36,002 nucleotides of DNA from an uncultured Eubacteriales bacterium (GCA_934486455.1 CAKSPR010000013.1:1-36002); one strand, 5' to 3'. Positions 8,584 through 17,434 are shown, numbered from the stretch's first letter. Numbers and translations: made by a program. The notes: generated by a model not told the origin, from the sequence alone.

Positions 8584-9300
8584 TTAAATTCGGTTTTTTG
8601 CCGCGGCGTCGACAAAGGCTTTCAGTATTTTAATGGATGTATCATCTTTTTTATATGAAAACTCAGGATGCCACTGTATCGCCCACACAAATTTTTTGTC
8701 GGGCATAAATACCCCCTCGATAAGACCGTCGCAGGACAGCGCAGATTCGCAAAGGGGCTTGGCAAGCCTTTTTACGGCCTGGTGATGATAGCTGTTGACG
8801 CTTATTTCATCTGTGCCGAGCAGGCTGTGTAAGGGTGTTCCCTTAACGAGCGAAACGGTGTGTATACTTCGGTCGTAGGGCGGGGACATGCGATGCTCAA
8901 CGGTATCGCCGTACTGGGTTTTAAGGTCCTGATAAAGGGTTCCGCCGAGGTGGGCGTTTAAAAACTGTATTCCCCGGCATATTCCGAGAACGGGAAGATC
9001 GTTTTTTAAAAACAAATCCAGAAGAAGGGCTTCCTCTCTGTCTCTTGCGGGGCAAAGCTCTCCGCAGCAGGAAAGCCTTTCGCGGTCGTAAACATCGGGA
9101 GAAACATCCTGACCGCCGGTTAAAAGCAGTCCGTCGCAAAGCTCGGCGGCTCTTTTTATGACCTCCTCGCTGTCGGTTAAGGGGAGCATTATCGGGGCGC
9201 CTCCCGCCGCTTCGATGCCGTTCATATATCCCGGAAGCATCCAAAGAGACTCCCTTTGAGCATCATAAAGAGGAGATACTCCTATTATCGGTCTTTTCAC
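8584..9300 (-). CDS. Peptidase C26 / gamma-glutamyl-GABA hydrolase-like class I amidotransferase
   Basis: This 238-residue protein is a stand-alone class I glutamine amidotransferase domain of the PuuD type, which hydrolyses gamma-glutamyl bonds. The triad is visible: nucleophile C108 in LGICRGIQ, then H211 and E213 in QWHPEF. LLTGGQDVSP (59-68) is the oxyanion-side motif. I start it at GTG 9300: AGGGAG stands eight bases upstream, whereas the GTG nine bases earlier abuts that ribosome site. No polyamine genes are nearby, so the true substrate is open. pyk follows on the same strand after 131 bases. Confidence 0.88.
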   Translation of the reverse strand: MKRPIIGVSPLYDAQRESLWMLPGYMNGIEAAGGAPIMLPLTDSEEVIKRAAELCDGLLLTGGQDVSPDVYDRERLSCCGELCPARDREEALLLDLFLKNDLPVLGICRGIQFLNAHLGGTLYQDLKTQYGDTVEHRMSPPYDRSIHTVSLVKGTPLHSLLGTDEISVNSYHHQAVKRLAKPLCESALSCDGLIEGVFMPDKKFVWAIQWHPEFSYKKDDTSIKILKAFVDAAAKNRI

Positions 9301-9372
9301 AAAAAACACTCCCTTTTAAAGGTTATGATATATTACACAAGTCGGCTTTTCGGGTGTAACGGATAAACGCCG

Positions 9373-9411
9373 AAAAAAATTCAGGACGCCCTCATAAAAA
9401 TGAGAACGCCC
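9373..9411 (-). terminator. Promoter-proximal terminator or attenuator in the C26 leader
   Basis: On the minus strand a 12-bp stem (9400-9411 with 9384-9395, three G-U pairs, four-base loop) is followed four bases later by seven Us (9379-9373). It begins about ten bases after the predicted start of transcription, so it would stop the transcript before the C26 gene unless relieved. It could instead mark a very short RNA. Confidence 0.55.
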
Positions 9412-9428
9412 TTGCTCTTCGTTTTTGT

Positions 9429-9457
9429 ATTATATCATTTAATTATTAACTTTTCAA
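9429..9457 (-). promoter_or_regulatory. Promoter for the C26 hydrolase (and perhaps pyk)
   Basis: On the minus strand TTGAAA (9452-9457), a 17-bp spacer and TATAAT (9429-9434) with an upstream TG for an extended -10. Confidence 0.8.
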
Positions 9458-9539
9458 GAGTTAAAGCAATATGTTTAAAAATTGTTTTAATATGGTGCGC
9501 GGCATAGACGAAAAAAGAGCTTTTTCGTCGGAAAAGATA

Positions 9540-9568
9540 TTGTCATTAAATAAATTGTGTTGTATAAT
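9540..9568 (+). promoter_or_regulatory. Promoter for the YczE-like gene
   Basis: TTGTCA (9540-9545), a 17-bp spacer and TATAAT (9563-9568). It leaves a leader of about 170 bases. The end of that leader holds GCAGCT/AGCTGC arms (9691-9696 and 9717-9722) around the palindrome GGCGGCCGCC, followed by six Ts immediately before the ribosome site. The rest of the 9310-9745 gap holds only the two promoters and the C26 attenuator. Confidence 0.65.
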
Positions 9569-9745
9569 TTTAACCGTCACGCACACAGACGAACACGCTT
9601 TCGTCGGAGAAAAATCCCCGCGTCCCGTGTTAAAATACCCGTTAATCCGACAGGATGAGCTGCGTTGTGGTTTGGGGTATGGGAGACGGGGCAGCTGCAA
9701 TATCGGCGGCCGCCTGAGCTGCGTGCTTTTTTCGGAGGGGTAAAA

Positions 9746-10438
9746 ATGAAAAAAATAAAGCTTTATGAAGAGCCGACCTATGTTCTTGCCACGGTGCTTT
9801 TGGCTCTTTCGGTGGCCATGATAGCGGCGGCGGATTTCGGCGTTTCGATGATTGTCGGTACGGCCTACATAGTAAGCCTGAAGGTAAGCTTCTTAACCTT
9901 CGGAACGGCCGAATATATTGTCCAGGGTCTGCTTTTTATCGCCTTTTGTATTATTATGAAAAAGGTGAAGCTTACTTATTTCTTTTCCTTTTTTACCTGC
10001 CTGTTTTACGGCTTTGTGTTGGACCTGTGGCGAAGCGCCGTTCCCGCTCTCAATCCGTCGGTTACTGCCCCGGGGAGCTTTTCGATGCCGGTGAGAATAA
10101 CCCTTTTTGTGCTTGGCTCGCTGCTCACATCAGCCTCGGTGGCGCTCTTTTTTAAAGTATACCTTTGCCCGCAGGTTTATGATTTCTTTGTAAAAACGGT
10201 AAGCAATAAGTTTTCGGTGCCCCTTCCGAAATTCAAAACATTTTTCGATATGGTCTGTCTTCTGACCGCTCTTATACTGTCACTGGCTTTTTTCGGAGGA
10301 ATAAGGGGTATAGGCGTGGGCACGGTTATAATGGCCTTTCTGAACGGAACGGTTATCGGTCTTTTCGGAAAGCTTTACGACAAAATATTTGTCTTTGAAT
10401 CGATTTTTAAAAAGACAGCAAAAATGTTTGAGCAATAA
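9746..10438 (+). CDS. YczE/YyaS/YitT-type integral membrane protein
   Basis: The 230-residue product has about five membrane segments. The pattern is an N-terminal LYEEPTYVLATVLLALSVAM helix, DFGVSMIVGTAYIVSLK, LTFGTAEYIVQGLLFIAF, FFSFFTCLFYGFVLDL and a late FFGGIRGIGVGTVIMAFLNG segment, which fits YczE/DUF6198 proteins of Firmicutes. Their function is unknown; membrane transport is only a guess. I start at ATG 9746 because GGAGGGG stands five bases upstream; the in-frame codons before it have no ribosome site. It is a single gene with its own promoter and terminator. Confidence 0.72.
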   Translation: MKKIKLYEEPTYVLATVLLALSVAMIAAADFGVSMIVGTAYIVSLKVSFLTFGTAEYIVQGLLFIAFCIIMKKVKLTYFFSFFTCLFYGFVLDLWRSAVPALNPSVTAPGSFSMPVRITLFVLGSLLTSASVALFFKVYLCPQVYDFFVKTVSNKFSVPLPKFKTFFDMVCLLTALILSLAFFGGIRGIGVGTVIMAFLNGTVIGLFGKLYDKIFVFESIFKKTAKMFEQ

Positions 10439-10503
10439 TTTTTTTCAACATATCAAATAGAAAAGCACCTGCACAAAGCTTTTGCGGCTTGGCAGGGGGT
10501 TGG

Positions 10504-10536
10504 CCGACGGCAAACTCAGGATTGCCGTCGGTTTTT
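10504..10536 (+). terminator. Terminator after the YczE-like gene
   Basis: CCGACGGCAA and TTGCCGTCGG form a perfect 10-bp stem with an 8-base loop, followed by TTTTT. Confidence 0.88.
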
Positions 10537-10724
10537 CTTTTGCGATAAAAACGGCGGTTTTTCGGGGAGGCAACAAAATACGTAATTAAAAGGCTTGCGT
10601 TTTGCAATAAAATGGCTTTTGTTATAGGTGGTAATCTTGATTAAATACCGTGAAAAACCAATAATACACTATAAAAGGAAGCTGATAATGACTGTAGTCC
10701 AAAAACAAAAAAAGTCCAAACAAA

Positions 10725-10766
10725 TCAATTGTTTTAATTGACTTATTTATATAAATGTGCTAAATT
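10725..10766 (+). promoter_or_regulatory. Promoter with overlapping operator-like repeat for the secreted GH36 gene
   Basis: TTGACT (10738-10743), a 17-bp spacer and TAAATT (10761-10766) with extended TG form a promoter. The inverted repeat TCAATT-GTTTT-AATTGA (10725-10741) overlaps the -35. Just upstream AGTCC occurs twice, 17 bases apart (10696 and 10713). These look like regulator sites, but the regulator is unknown. The 10439-10902 gap otherwise holds only the preceding terminator and a leader of about 130 bases. Confidence 0.6.
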
Positions 10767-10902
10767 TGGTGTGTGAGAGTTGCATTTTTGCGACAGAACT
10801 TATTATTGCTTTTGCGGTGTACAGAAAAACAAATACGGCATATTAAAATTAAAACCTGCTGTTTTTTCCGTGCGCCGCAATCATCCGAAAAGGGGCGAAA
10901 AA

Positions 10903-13900
10903 ATGAAAATGAAACACAGAATGTTAAAAGCGTCTCTCAGCCTGATGCTTTCGCTGAGCCTGCTTTTAACCACCGCTGCGGTTTCGTCGTTTGGAGCAAA
11001 CGGCCTTGAAACCAAAAGCGAAAAATCCGTTTATCTGACCGATCTCGCGGCCGAAAGCAGCAACCAGCTCGACTTTGCTTCGGGAGCGACCTTCGGTACT
11101 CAAAATGTCGAGGGAAAGGACTATCCGAACAGCATAGCCATGACCCCCGGCATAAACAGTCCGGCTTTTATCCATTATGATGTGACCGATATGGGCTTTA
11201 AGACCCTTTCCTTTGCGGCGGCAAAGGCATCTGATGACACCGGAAACGGCGTCATTTATAAGGTTATCGTCGACGGCAGGGAAGCCTACAACAGCGGTGC
11301 TTTGAACAAAATTGTGCCGGTCGAGCAGACGGTCAACATCGCCGGAGCTTCGGACATTTGTCTGAAAATCGAATCAAACGGCGACAATGCGGGCGACCTT
11401 GCCTATTTCCTCAGCCCCTCTCTTGAAAAGGACGACAGCTACACGGCCGTTAATTACGATAAGGTTTCTCTTCTTTCTCTTTCGGGCGTCGAATCGACCA
11501 ACCGCATCGGAAAGCTGTTCGGCGATACCGACGAGACATACGCTCTTTCGGGAAGTGCCGAGCAGTATCGTAAAAGCGGTACCGTAAGCGGATTCGAATT
11601 TGACTCCGGTATCAGCTTCACCGACTCCTCGGGAGAAAAATACATACAGTATGACATCTCCAATTTAAAGGCATCGAAATTTTCGGCGTATGTGGGTCTT
11701 GACATTAAAAGATCTGCCGCCTCGGCGGGAGAAACCAAATTTGCCGTAGCTCTTGACAAGGGTCAGGGCTTTGATAAGGGCGAGCGAATTGAAACTCCCC
11801 TTATGAAGGTCGGCGAATATTATCGTATTTTCTGCGACATTTCCGACGCCAAGGCTTTACGCATTATCAGCAACGACGGCGGAGACGGAGCCACGGGAGA
11901 GACTGCTGTTTTTGCCGATCCCGCCGTTTATATCAAGGCGCCCGAAAACGAGCAATCGGTACTTTATGTCAGCGACATGACCCTTTCCGATTACACCAAC
12001 AAGGGCGATGTTATAAAAGACAAGGCCGGAATGAAAAATCTTAAGGCCGGCGGCAAGGTGTATAAAAAGGGACTGCTCGTAAATCCCACCACCTACGACG
12101 AATACGGCACTCCGAGACCCATTCCTTCCCAGCTTCATTACAGCCTTATAGGCGTTACCGCAACCCGCTTTAAGGCCACGGTCGGACTCTGCCTTTACGG
12201 CGAGACAGCCGGAAACGGCGTCGTATTTACCGTTTACGGGGACGGCGTTGAGCTTTATAAATCGGGTGTTATAAAGGACGAGAAAACGGTAGAGGAGATT
12301 GATGTTTCCGTTAAGGGATATAAGTCTCTTTCGCTCAGAACCACCCCTGTGAACGGCTCGGACGGCTGTCAGTCGGTTTTTGCCGACGCAAGGCTGACCT
12401 TTGAGGGTGAAATTTTCGAAAACTACGGAAAGACTGCTTTTGTTGATACCGTTTCGCTCACCGCCCTGCCCACATATTACCTTGACGCCTCCGAGGGCTA
12501 CAACACTACCCCCGATGCAAAGGATCTTGTGTGCGCAGGCCGACAGTTCGGCAAGGGTATTGCCTCCCACCCCAACGGAACAAGCAGCGCCGTTGCAAAA
12601 TATGACCTTACGGGACTGGGCTACACCCGTTTCTCGGCATATGTGGGCAAGCGCGACAGGTGGATACCTCTCGATTCTCCCTATCCCTACTATGTCCAGT
12701 TTATGATATACGGAGACGATGTACTTTTAAGCTCCACCGACCGCATCGATTTTCTCCAGTATTTCTTTACCTCGGTTGATATAACCGGTGTTAATATACT
12801 GACCATCGAGCTTAACATGAGCAACGACTTTTACAACTGCGACAGCTCGGGCTGGTTTGAGCCCACCCTTTACCGTGAGCTTGACAGGGGAGAGGCTTAT
12901 GTTACCTCTCCGCAGATATATCCCGACCTGATTGTGCCTTCTTACGACATTAATATGAAGGGCGTGGGCCGATCGATCAATCCGGAGATCGTACTCAATT
13001 CAAGCGCGGCTTCGGTCACCTCCGAGATCAGCCCCTTCGGTTCCTTCGGCTTTAACTTTACCGTTCCCGCCGGAGAAAACAATCTCGAAATCGTGTCGAA
13101 GGAGCTTTCGGCTCAAAAAACGGTTTACAGCACCGCGGTGCTGGCTCAAAAGGGAGACATAATAAAGCTTAACAGCTTCCAACTTGCCGAGGGCTCGTAC
13201 AGCTCCTCCTCCTATTACCGCAACAAAAACCACCTCGGAAAGATACTTTCGGTAGGCAGTCAAAAGGTGCTTTCAAACGAAGGACTTTGCTGTCTGCCCA
13301 ACAACGCCTCCGGCATGGACGCCAACTTTGATATTTCCGATTTTGATTATACCTATTTCCGCGCCACCGTCGGCCGCGACGATTTCGGCAATACCGAAAA
13401 CCGCGTAAGATTCTATGTTCTTGCCGACGGCAGACAGATTGCCTCGTCAAACGAAATGGCGCCCGGCCAAAGCCAGCTTATCACCGCAACGGTTCCGGCG
13501 AATGCCTCGACCCTTACCCTGAGAGCCGTTACAACCGAGGGAATCTCGGGCAATGCGGCCGACTGGATAGAGCCGATACTTTGCCGCTCGGAAAGCTCGC
13601 TTAATAAAAACGAAAAGAGCGAATTTTCCGACTCTTCGGCCACTGCGGTCAATTCGAAATATAATTTCGGAGCAAGATTTTCGGCCGCGCAGGGCTTTTC
13701 ACAGCTTTCGCTCCACACCTCCTCTTCGGGAGAAAAAGAGGTTGCTCTTTATAAATATACCCACTCCTTCAACCGCTCGCTTCAGGCAACTCCGATTTAT
13801 AAAAACGACAGGCTGGCCGTGTCGGGCGGCGCGCTTAAAGTGGTGCTCGATCAGGTTGCACAGCCCGGGGAATATCTCCTTGTGGTTTACGACGGCATAA

Positions 13901-16251
13901 GCACAAGAGCGTCGAAGAGCGATTACGGATTTGTTTATACCGACGGAACCTACACCGGCGCCTTCCCCGAAATGTCGGTAATGTTTGAAGGCGATTCGGC
14001 GAGCTGCTTTAACTCGATAAAGGATAAGACCGAGCCGGAGGAAAACACCGACAATACCGGTTCCTTTACCGACGAGGAAAAGCAAAGAGCCAAGCAGAAG
14101 ATCGAAGGCTATATAAACGACCTTTCGACCCTGCCCGTTTCCATGACCCTCGGCGGAAAGACCTACGAAGGACTGTCGGATGAGCATTTTGTCAGAATGG
14201 GCACTGAAACCTCCGAGGAAAAGGATTACGGAAAGAAGAACACCGCCGTTTATCTTGTTAACAAGGAAAGCAGGATAAACCTGACCGTGGAATTCTCGGC
14301 CTATCCCGAATATGCCGCCTACGAATGGACAATGTATTACACCAACCCCACCTACGGCGATGTTGATAAAAACGACAAAATCGACACCACCGACGCTCTG
14401 AAGATACTTCAAACGGTGGTTGACCTTTACGAGCCTGAGGGCGAGGATATATTTATCGTCGATGTTGACGGCGACGGAAAGGTAAGCTCGACCGACGCGC
14501 TCACCGTTCTTCAGTATGTGGTCGGACTGACCGACATCGAACGCAACGGAAACACGGCAAAGATAACAAATCCCGTGGCGGCAAAGGCCTCCTTTTCGGG
14601 AGCAAGCCCCTATATCGGAACATCCTATTCCGACATAAACAACGCCAACACCGCCCCCTATATGCCCATGGAGCTTTATCTCAAATCGGGAGATGAATAC
14701 ACCTTCGCTCCCTCCACCGGCCGTTCGACCGAAAATGTGTTCCCCTATTACAACATCGAGCACGGCAGCGACGGCACATTTATGGCTATCGGTTGGTCGG
14801 GAACATGGCAGTCGGACATCTCCTTCGACGGCAACACCACCACCGTCACCGCCAAACAGCAGACCTTCGATTCCTACCTTAAACCCGGAGAGCGGGTTGC
14901 CACTCCCACGGTTGCCTTTGTGGAATACAGCGGCAGAGATCTTTCCCGTTCGGCCAACCTCTGGAGAAAATGGATCATCGACTGCAATATGCGCAAGGAT
15001 GAAAACGGCGAGATAATGAAGGGCGGACGCGGCGCTTCGGTTACCGGCGGTGAGGACACCAACGAAACCGGAACTCAGGAAACCCAAATCGAACAGTTCA
15101 ATTATCTGCTTGAAAAGGGCATTGACCTTAACTGGTGGTGGATAGACGCCGGGTGGTATCCCACATCCTTTGACGACGACAAGACCACCACCTCCTGGGC
15201 GGCCGTAGGTAACTGGACGGTGTCCAGCCGTTACGGTGATTTCTCGGAGGTGGGCAAAAATGCTCACGAAAAGGGCAAAAAGGTGCTTCTGTGGTTTGAA
15301 CCCGAGCGCTTTGCCCTTAATGTAAACGACCTCAAGGACGACGGAACCACCCTTAAAAAGGAATGGATGACCGACTATGGCACCCTCGGATTTGATGTGG
15401 CGGGTCAGCATATGGTTAACCTCGGAATTGATGAGGCCAGAGAGTGGGTCACAAACCGTGTTATAAGTATTCTCAAAGCGGCCGATTTTGATCTTTACCG
15501 CGAGGACTTCAACATCATCCCTGCTGAATACTGGAAGCTCGGAGACACCGAGGACAGACAGGGCATAACCGAAAATCTCAGCGTTCAGGGACATTATAAA
15601 TTCTGGGATGACCTTATCGAGGCGGGATATTTTATCGACTGCTGCGCTTCGGGCGGTAACCGCAACGATCTCCAGTCGCTGAGAAGAGCGGTATTCCTCC
15701 ATCCCACCGACGCTCTTTATTCGGCATGGAACGCAAAGCAGGGCGGCGCCATGGTAATGTATCGCTGGATGCCCTACTTCGGCGCAAATACATCGGGCGC
15801 GGCGGGTACCGGCGCGGAGGGCAAATATAACCTCCGCAGCTCCTTCCGTCCCTGGACCGAGTTTATCTACAATGTGCCCACCGAAAACGGAAGCATCGAC
15901 TGGAACCAGATTGCAGGCCTCTCCAAAGAGGTTGCGGGACTTCAGGACTTCATTTACGATCAGTATTACGAGCTGACCGAATGGAGCATCGGCGTTACCG
16001 ACTGGCTTTCCTACGAATTCTTTAATTCCGAGCAAAACAAGGGATATGCCATTGTTTACGCCAGAGAACGCACCGATGTCGGCACAAAGACCATACGCTT
16101 TAAGGGACTTTTGCCCGACAAGAATTACACCGTCACCTCCACCGATACCAACCTCAAGGTAACGGCCACCGGACGGGAGCTTATGCTCGGCGGGGTTGAA
16201 CTGACCCTCTCGGCTCGCTCTTCGGATATTCTTTATATAAACGCGGCATAG
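10903..16251 (+). CDS. Secreted multimodular GH36 glycosidase with five NPCBM-like modules and an internal dockerin
   Basis: The ATG at 10903 follows AAAAGGGG and begins a clear signal peptide (MKMKHRM, then a hydrophobic run to about residue 30); the 1782-residue product is secreted. Five repeats resemble NPCBM carbohydrate-binding modules at about 43-175, 188-345, 353-502, 511-659 and 753-896. Each starts with a (V/L)(Y/S)L-type strand, has FxAxVG in the middle and ends near a (F/W)xxPxLY-type strand. Further beta domains lead to a GH36 region from about 1075. The barrel carries LNWWWIDAGWY, LLWFEPER, the nucleophile strand FDLYREDFN (D1535), CCASGGNRND and FLHPTD (D1603, likely acid/base). 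A type I dockerin (about 1151-1213) interrupts the GH36 N-terminal beta-sandwich. Alpha-galactosidase is the best guess for activity. Confidence 0.85.
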   Translation: MKMKHRMLKASLSLMLSLSLLLTTAAVSSFGANGLETKSEKSVYLTDLAAESSNQLDFASGATFGTQNVEGKDYPNSIAMTPGINSPAFIHYDVTDMGFKTLSFAAAKASDDTGNGVIYKVIVDGREAYNSGALNKIVPVEQTVNIAGASDICLKIESNGDNAGDLAYFLSPSLEKDDSYTAVNYDKVSLLSLSGVESTNRIGKLFGDTDETYALSGSAEQYRKSGTVSGFEFDSGISFTDSSGEKYIQYDISNLKASKFSAYVGLDIKRSAASAGETKFAVALDKGQGFDKGERIETPLMKVGEYYRIFCDISDAKALRIISNDGGDGATGETAVFADPAVYIKAPENEQSVLYVSDMTLSDYTNKGDVIKDKAGMKNLKAGGKVYKKGLLVNPTTYDEYGTPRPIPSQLHYSLIGVTATRFKATVGLCLYGETAGNGVVFTVYGDGVELYKSGVIKDEKTVEEIDVSVKGYKSLSLRTTPVNGSDGCQSVFADARLTFEGEIFENYGKTAFVDTVSLTALPTYYLDASEGYNTTPDAKDLVCAGRQFGKGIASHPNGTSSAVAKYDLTGLGYTRFSAYVGKRDRWIPLDSPYPYYVQFMIYGDDVLLSSTDRIDFLQYFFTSVDITGVNILTIELNMSNDFYNCDSSGWFEPTLYRELDRGEAYVTSPQIYPDLIVPSYDINMKGVGRSINPEIVLNSSAASVTSEISPFGSFGFNFTVPAGENNLEIVSKELSAQKTVYSTAVLAQKGDIIKLNSFQLAEGSYSSSSYYRNKNHLGKILSVGSQKVLSNEGLCCLPNNASGMDANFDISDFDYTYFRATVGRDDFGNTENRVRFYVLADGRQIASSNEMAPGQSQLITATVPANASTLTLRAVTTEGISGNAADWIEPILCRSESSLNKNEKSEFSDSSATAVNSKYNFGARFSAAQGFSQLSLHTSSSGEKEVALYKYTHSFNRSLQATPIYKNDRLAVSGGALKVVLDQVAQPGEYLLVVYDGISTRASKSDYGFVYTDGTYTGAFPEMSVMFEGDSASCFNSIKDKTEPEENTDNTGSFTDEEKQRAKQKIEGYINDLSTLPVSMTLGGKTYEGLSDEHFVRMGTETSEEKDYGKKNTAVYLVNKESRINLTVEFSAYPEYAAYEWTMYYTNPTYGDVDKNDKIDTTDALKILQTVVDLYEPEGEDIFIVDVDGDGKVSSTDALTVLQYVVGLTDIERNGNTAKITNPVAAKASFSGASPYIGTSYSDINNANTAPYMPMELYLKSGDEYTFAPSTGRSTENVFPYYNIEHGSDGTFMAIGWSGTWQSDISFDGNTTTVTAKQQTFDSYLKPGERVATPTVAFVEYSGRDLSRSANLWRKWIIDCNMRKDENGEIMKGGRGASVTGGEDTNETGTQETQIEQFNYLLEKGIDLNWWWIDAGWYPTSFDDDKTTTSWAAVGNWTVSSRYGDFSEVGKNAHEKGKKVLLWFEPERFALNVNDLKDDGTTLKKEWMTDYGTLGFDVAGQHMVNLGIDEAREWVTNRVISILKAADFDLYREDFNIIPAEYWKLGDTEDRQGITENLSVQGHYKFWDDLIEAGYFIDCCASGGNRNDLQSLRRAVFLHPTDALYSAWNAKQGGAMVMYRWMPYFGANTSGAAGTGAEGKYNLRSSFRPWTEFIYNVPTENGSIDWNQIAGLSKEVAGLQDFIYDQYYELTEWSIGVTDWLSYEFFNSEQNKGYAIVYARERTDVGTKTIRFKGLLPDKNYTVTSTDTNLKVTATGRELMLGGVELTLSARSSDILYINAA
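14353..14541 (+). other. Type I dockerin module encoded inside the GH36 gene
   Basis: Two F-hand calcium-binding repeats are spelled out: YGDVDKNDKIDTTDALKILQ (1151-1170) and, after a short linker, DVDGDGKVSSTDALTVLQ (from 1187). Ca-ligand positions D1153, D1155, N1157, D1164 and D1187, D1189, D1191, D1198 are all present. Dockerins bind cohesins on scaffoldins or the cell surface. Here the module is internal, not C-terminal. Confidence 0.88.
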
Positions 16252-16273
16252 ATGTTTTAAAAGCAAAAATCAG

Positions 16274-16308
16274 GGGGGAATCGGAAAAATTTCCGATACC
16301 CCCGTTTT
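16274..16308 (+). terminator. Terminator after the secreted GH36 gene
   Basis: GGGGG-A-ATCGGAAA pairs with TTTCCGAT-A-CCCCC (one A-A mismatch), followed by GTTTT. It lies about 20 bases after the stop codon. Confidence 0.8.
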
Positions 16309-16314
16309 GTAATA

Positions 16315-16364
16315 AAAAGACTGTATTTGCGGAGCTTTTCGTTCCCCCGTAAATACAGTCTTTT
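16315..16364. terminator. Bidirectional terminator between GH36 and the aro operon
   Basis: AAAAGACTGTATTT and AAATACAGTCTTTT are perfect 14-base complements, with As on the left and Ts on the right. It can therefore end the minus-strand aro operon (last gene stops at 16400) as well as back up the GH36 terminator. Confidence 0.88.
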
Positions 16365-16399
16365 ATGTAAAACAATTTATGTCTGTCGGTTTTTGTCGG

Positions 16400-17434
16400 T
16401 TATATGAGAGAATCGGCAATTTCAAGCACGAGCTTTTCGGTCTTTTCCCAGCCGAGGCAGGGGTCGGTTATGGATTTGCCGTATTCGTGGTCGCTTATTT
16501 TCTGCGCCCCGTCCGCAAGATAGCTTTCTATCATAAGTCCTTTAACAAGCCTTCTTATGTCGGAATTGATATTGCAGGATTCGACGACATTTTTGGAAAT
16601 TCTGATTTGCTCCATAAATTTTTTGCCCGAATTTGCATGATTGACATCAACTATGACCGAGGGATTTTTAAGCCCGCTGTGATTGTAAAGCTCGGAAAGC
16701 TCCAAAAGATTTTCATAGTGATAATTTGAAACGCAATGGTCGTTTGCATCAAGGCTTCCTCTTAAAATGGCATGGGCAAGGGGATTTCCGGTGCTTTCGA
16801 CCTCCCATCCGCGATATATGAAGGTGTGGGGGTGCTGGGCGGCGGTTATGGAATTCATCATTACATGAAGGTCTCCGCCGGTGGGGTTTTTCATGCCTAC
16901 CGGGATGTCAAGACCGCTTGCCGTCAGTCTGTGCTGCTGATTTTCAACCGAGCGTGCGCCTACCGCCACATAGGCCAGCAGATCGTTCAGATAACGGTGG
17001 TTTTCGGGATAAAGCATTTCGTCGGCACAGGAAAAGCCATAGTCCTTGAGCGCCTTCATGTGAAGCTTTCTTATGGCGATAATGCCGCTGAGCATGTCGG
17101 GCTTTGCCTCGGGATCGGGCTGATGAAGAAGTCCCTTGTATCCGTCGCCGGTGGTGCGGGGCTTGTTGGTGTAAATCCTCGGAATAATGAAAATTTTATC
17201 CTTGACCTGTTCAGACAGCCTTGCAAGGCGGGATATGTAATCAAGCACGGCAACGGGATTGTCGGCCGAGCAGGGGCCTATAACCAGTATAAAACGGTCG
17301 TCCTGCCCCAAAAAGATGTTTTTTATTTGTTCTGCACGGGCGCTTTTGACCGCGAGCATGTCATCGCTTGCGGGATACATCGCCTTTAAATCCTTTGGTA
17401 TGGGGAGCTTTCGTTTGAATTTCATGTTGTTCAT
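16400..17434 (-). CDS. aroF: 3-Deoxy-D-arabino-heptulosonate-7-phosphate (DAHP) synthase, AroG/F type
   Basis: The enzyme condenses phosphoenolpyruvate and erythrose-4-phosphate, the first committed step to the aromatic amino acids. The 344-residue protein is the class I-alpha type typified by E. coli AroF/G/H. Visible are VIGPCSADNP (52-60), a KPRTTGDGYKGL segment in place of the usual KPRTTxGWKGL, GARSVENQQHR for the usual GARTTESQxHR, VGMKNPTGGD, and DVNHANSGK. The ATG at 17434 has AAGGA nine bases upstream. It is last in the minus-strand aro cluster, 133 bases after tyrA with no clear terminator between, so it is probably cotranscribed. Feedback specificity cannot be read from sequence. 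Confidence 0.93.
   Translation of the reverse strand: MNNMKFKRKLPIPKDLKAMYPASDDMLAVKSARAEQIKNIFLGQDDRFILVIGPCSADNPVAVLDYISRLARLSEQVKDKIFIIPRIYTNKPRTTGDGYKGLLHQPDPEAKPDMLSGIIAIRKLHMKALKDYGFSCADEMLYPENHRYLNDLLAYVAVGARSVENQQHRLTASGLDIPVGMKNPTGGDLHVMMNSITAAQHPHTFIYRGWEVESTGNPLAHAILRGSLDANDHCVSNYHYENLLELSELYNHSGLKNPSVIVDVNHANSGKKFMEQIRISKNVVESCNINSDIRRLVKGLMIESYLADGAQKISDHEYGKSITDPCLGWEKTEKLVLEIADSLI

Noticed and set aside
9471..9743. 90-codon frame upstream of the YczE-like gene
   Set aside because: It overlaps the promoter and leader of that gene, has no ribosome site and no family resemblance.
13699..16266. 855-codon open frame opposite the GH36 catalytic region
   Set aside because: Same reason: it mirrors the codon bias of the sense gene, runs through the terminator side, and lacks a ribosome site or recognisable domains.
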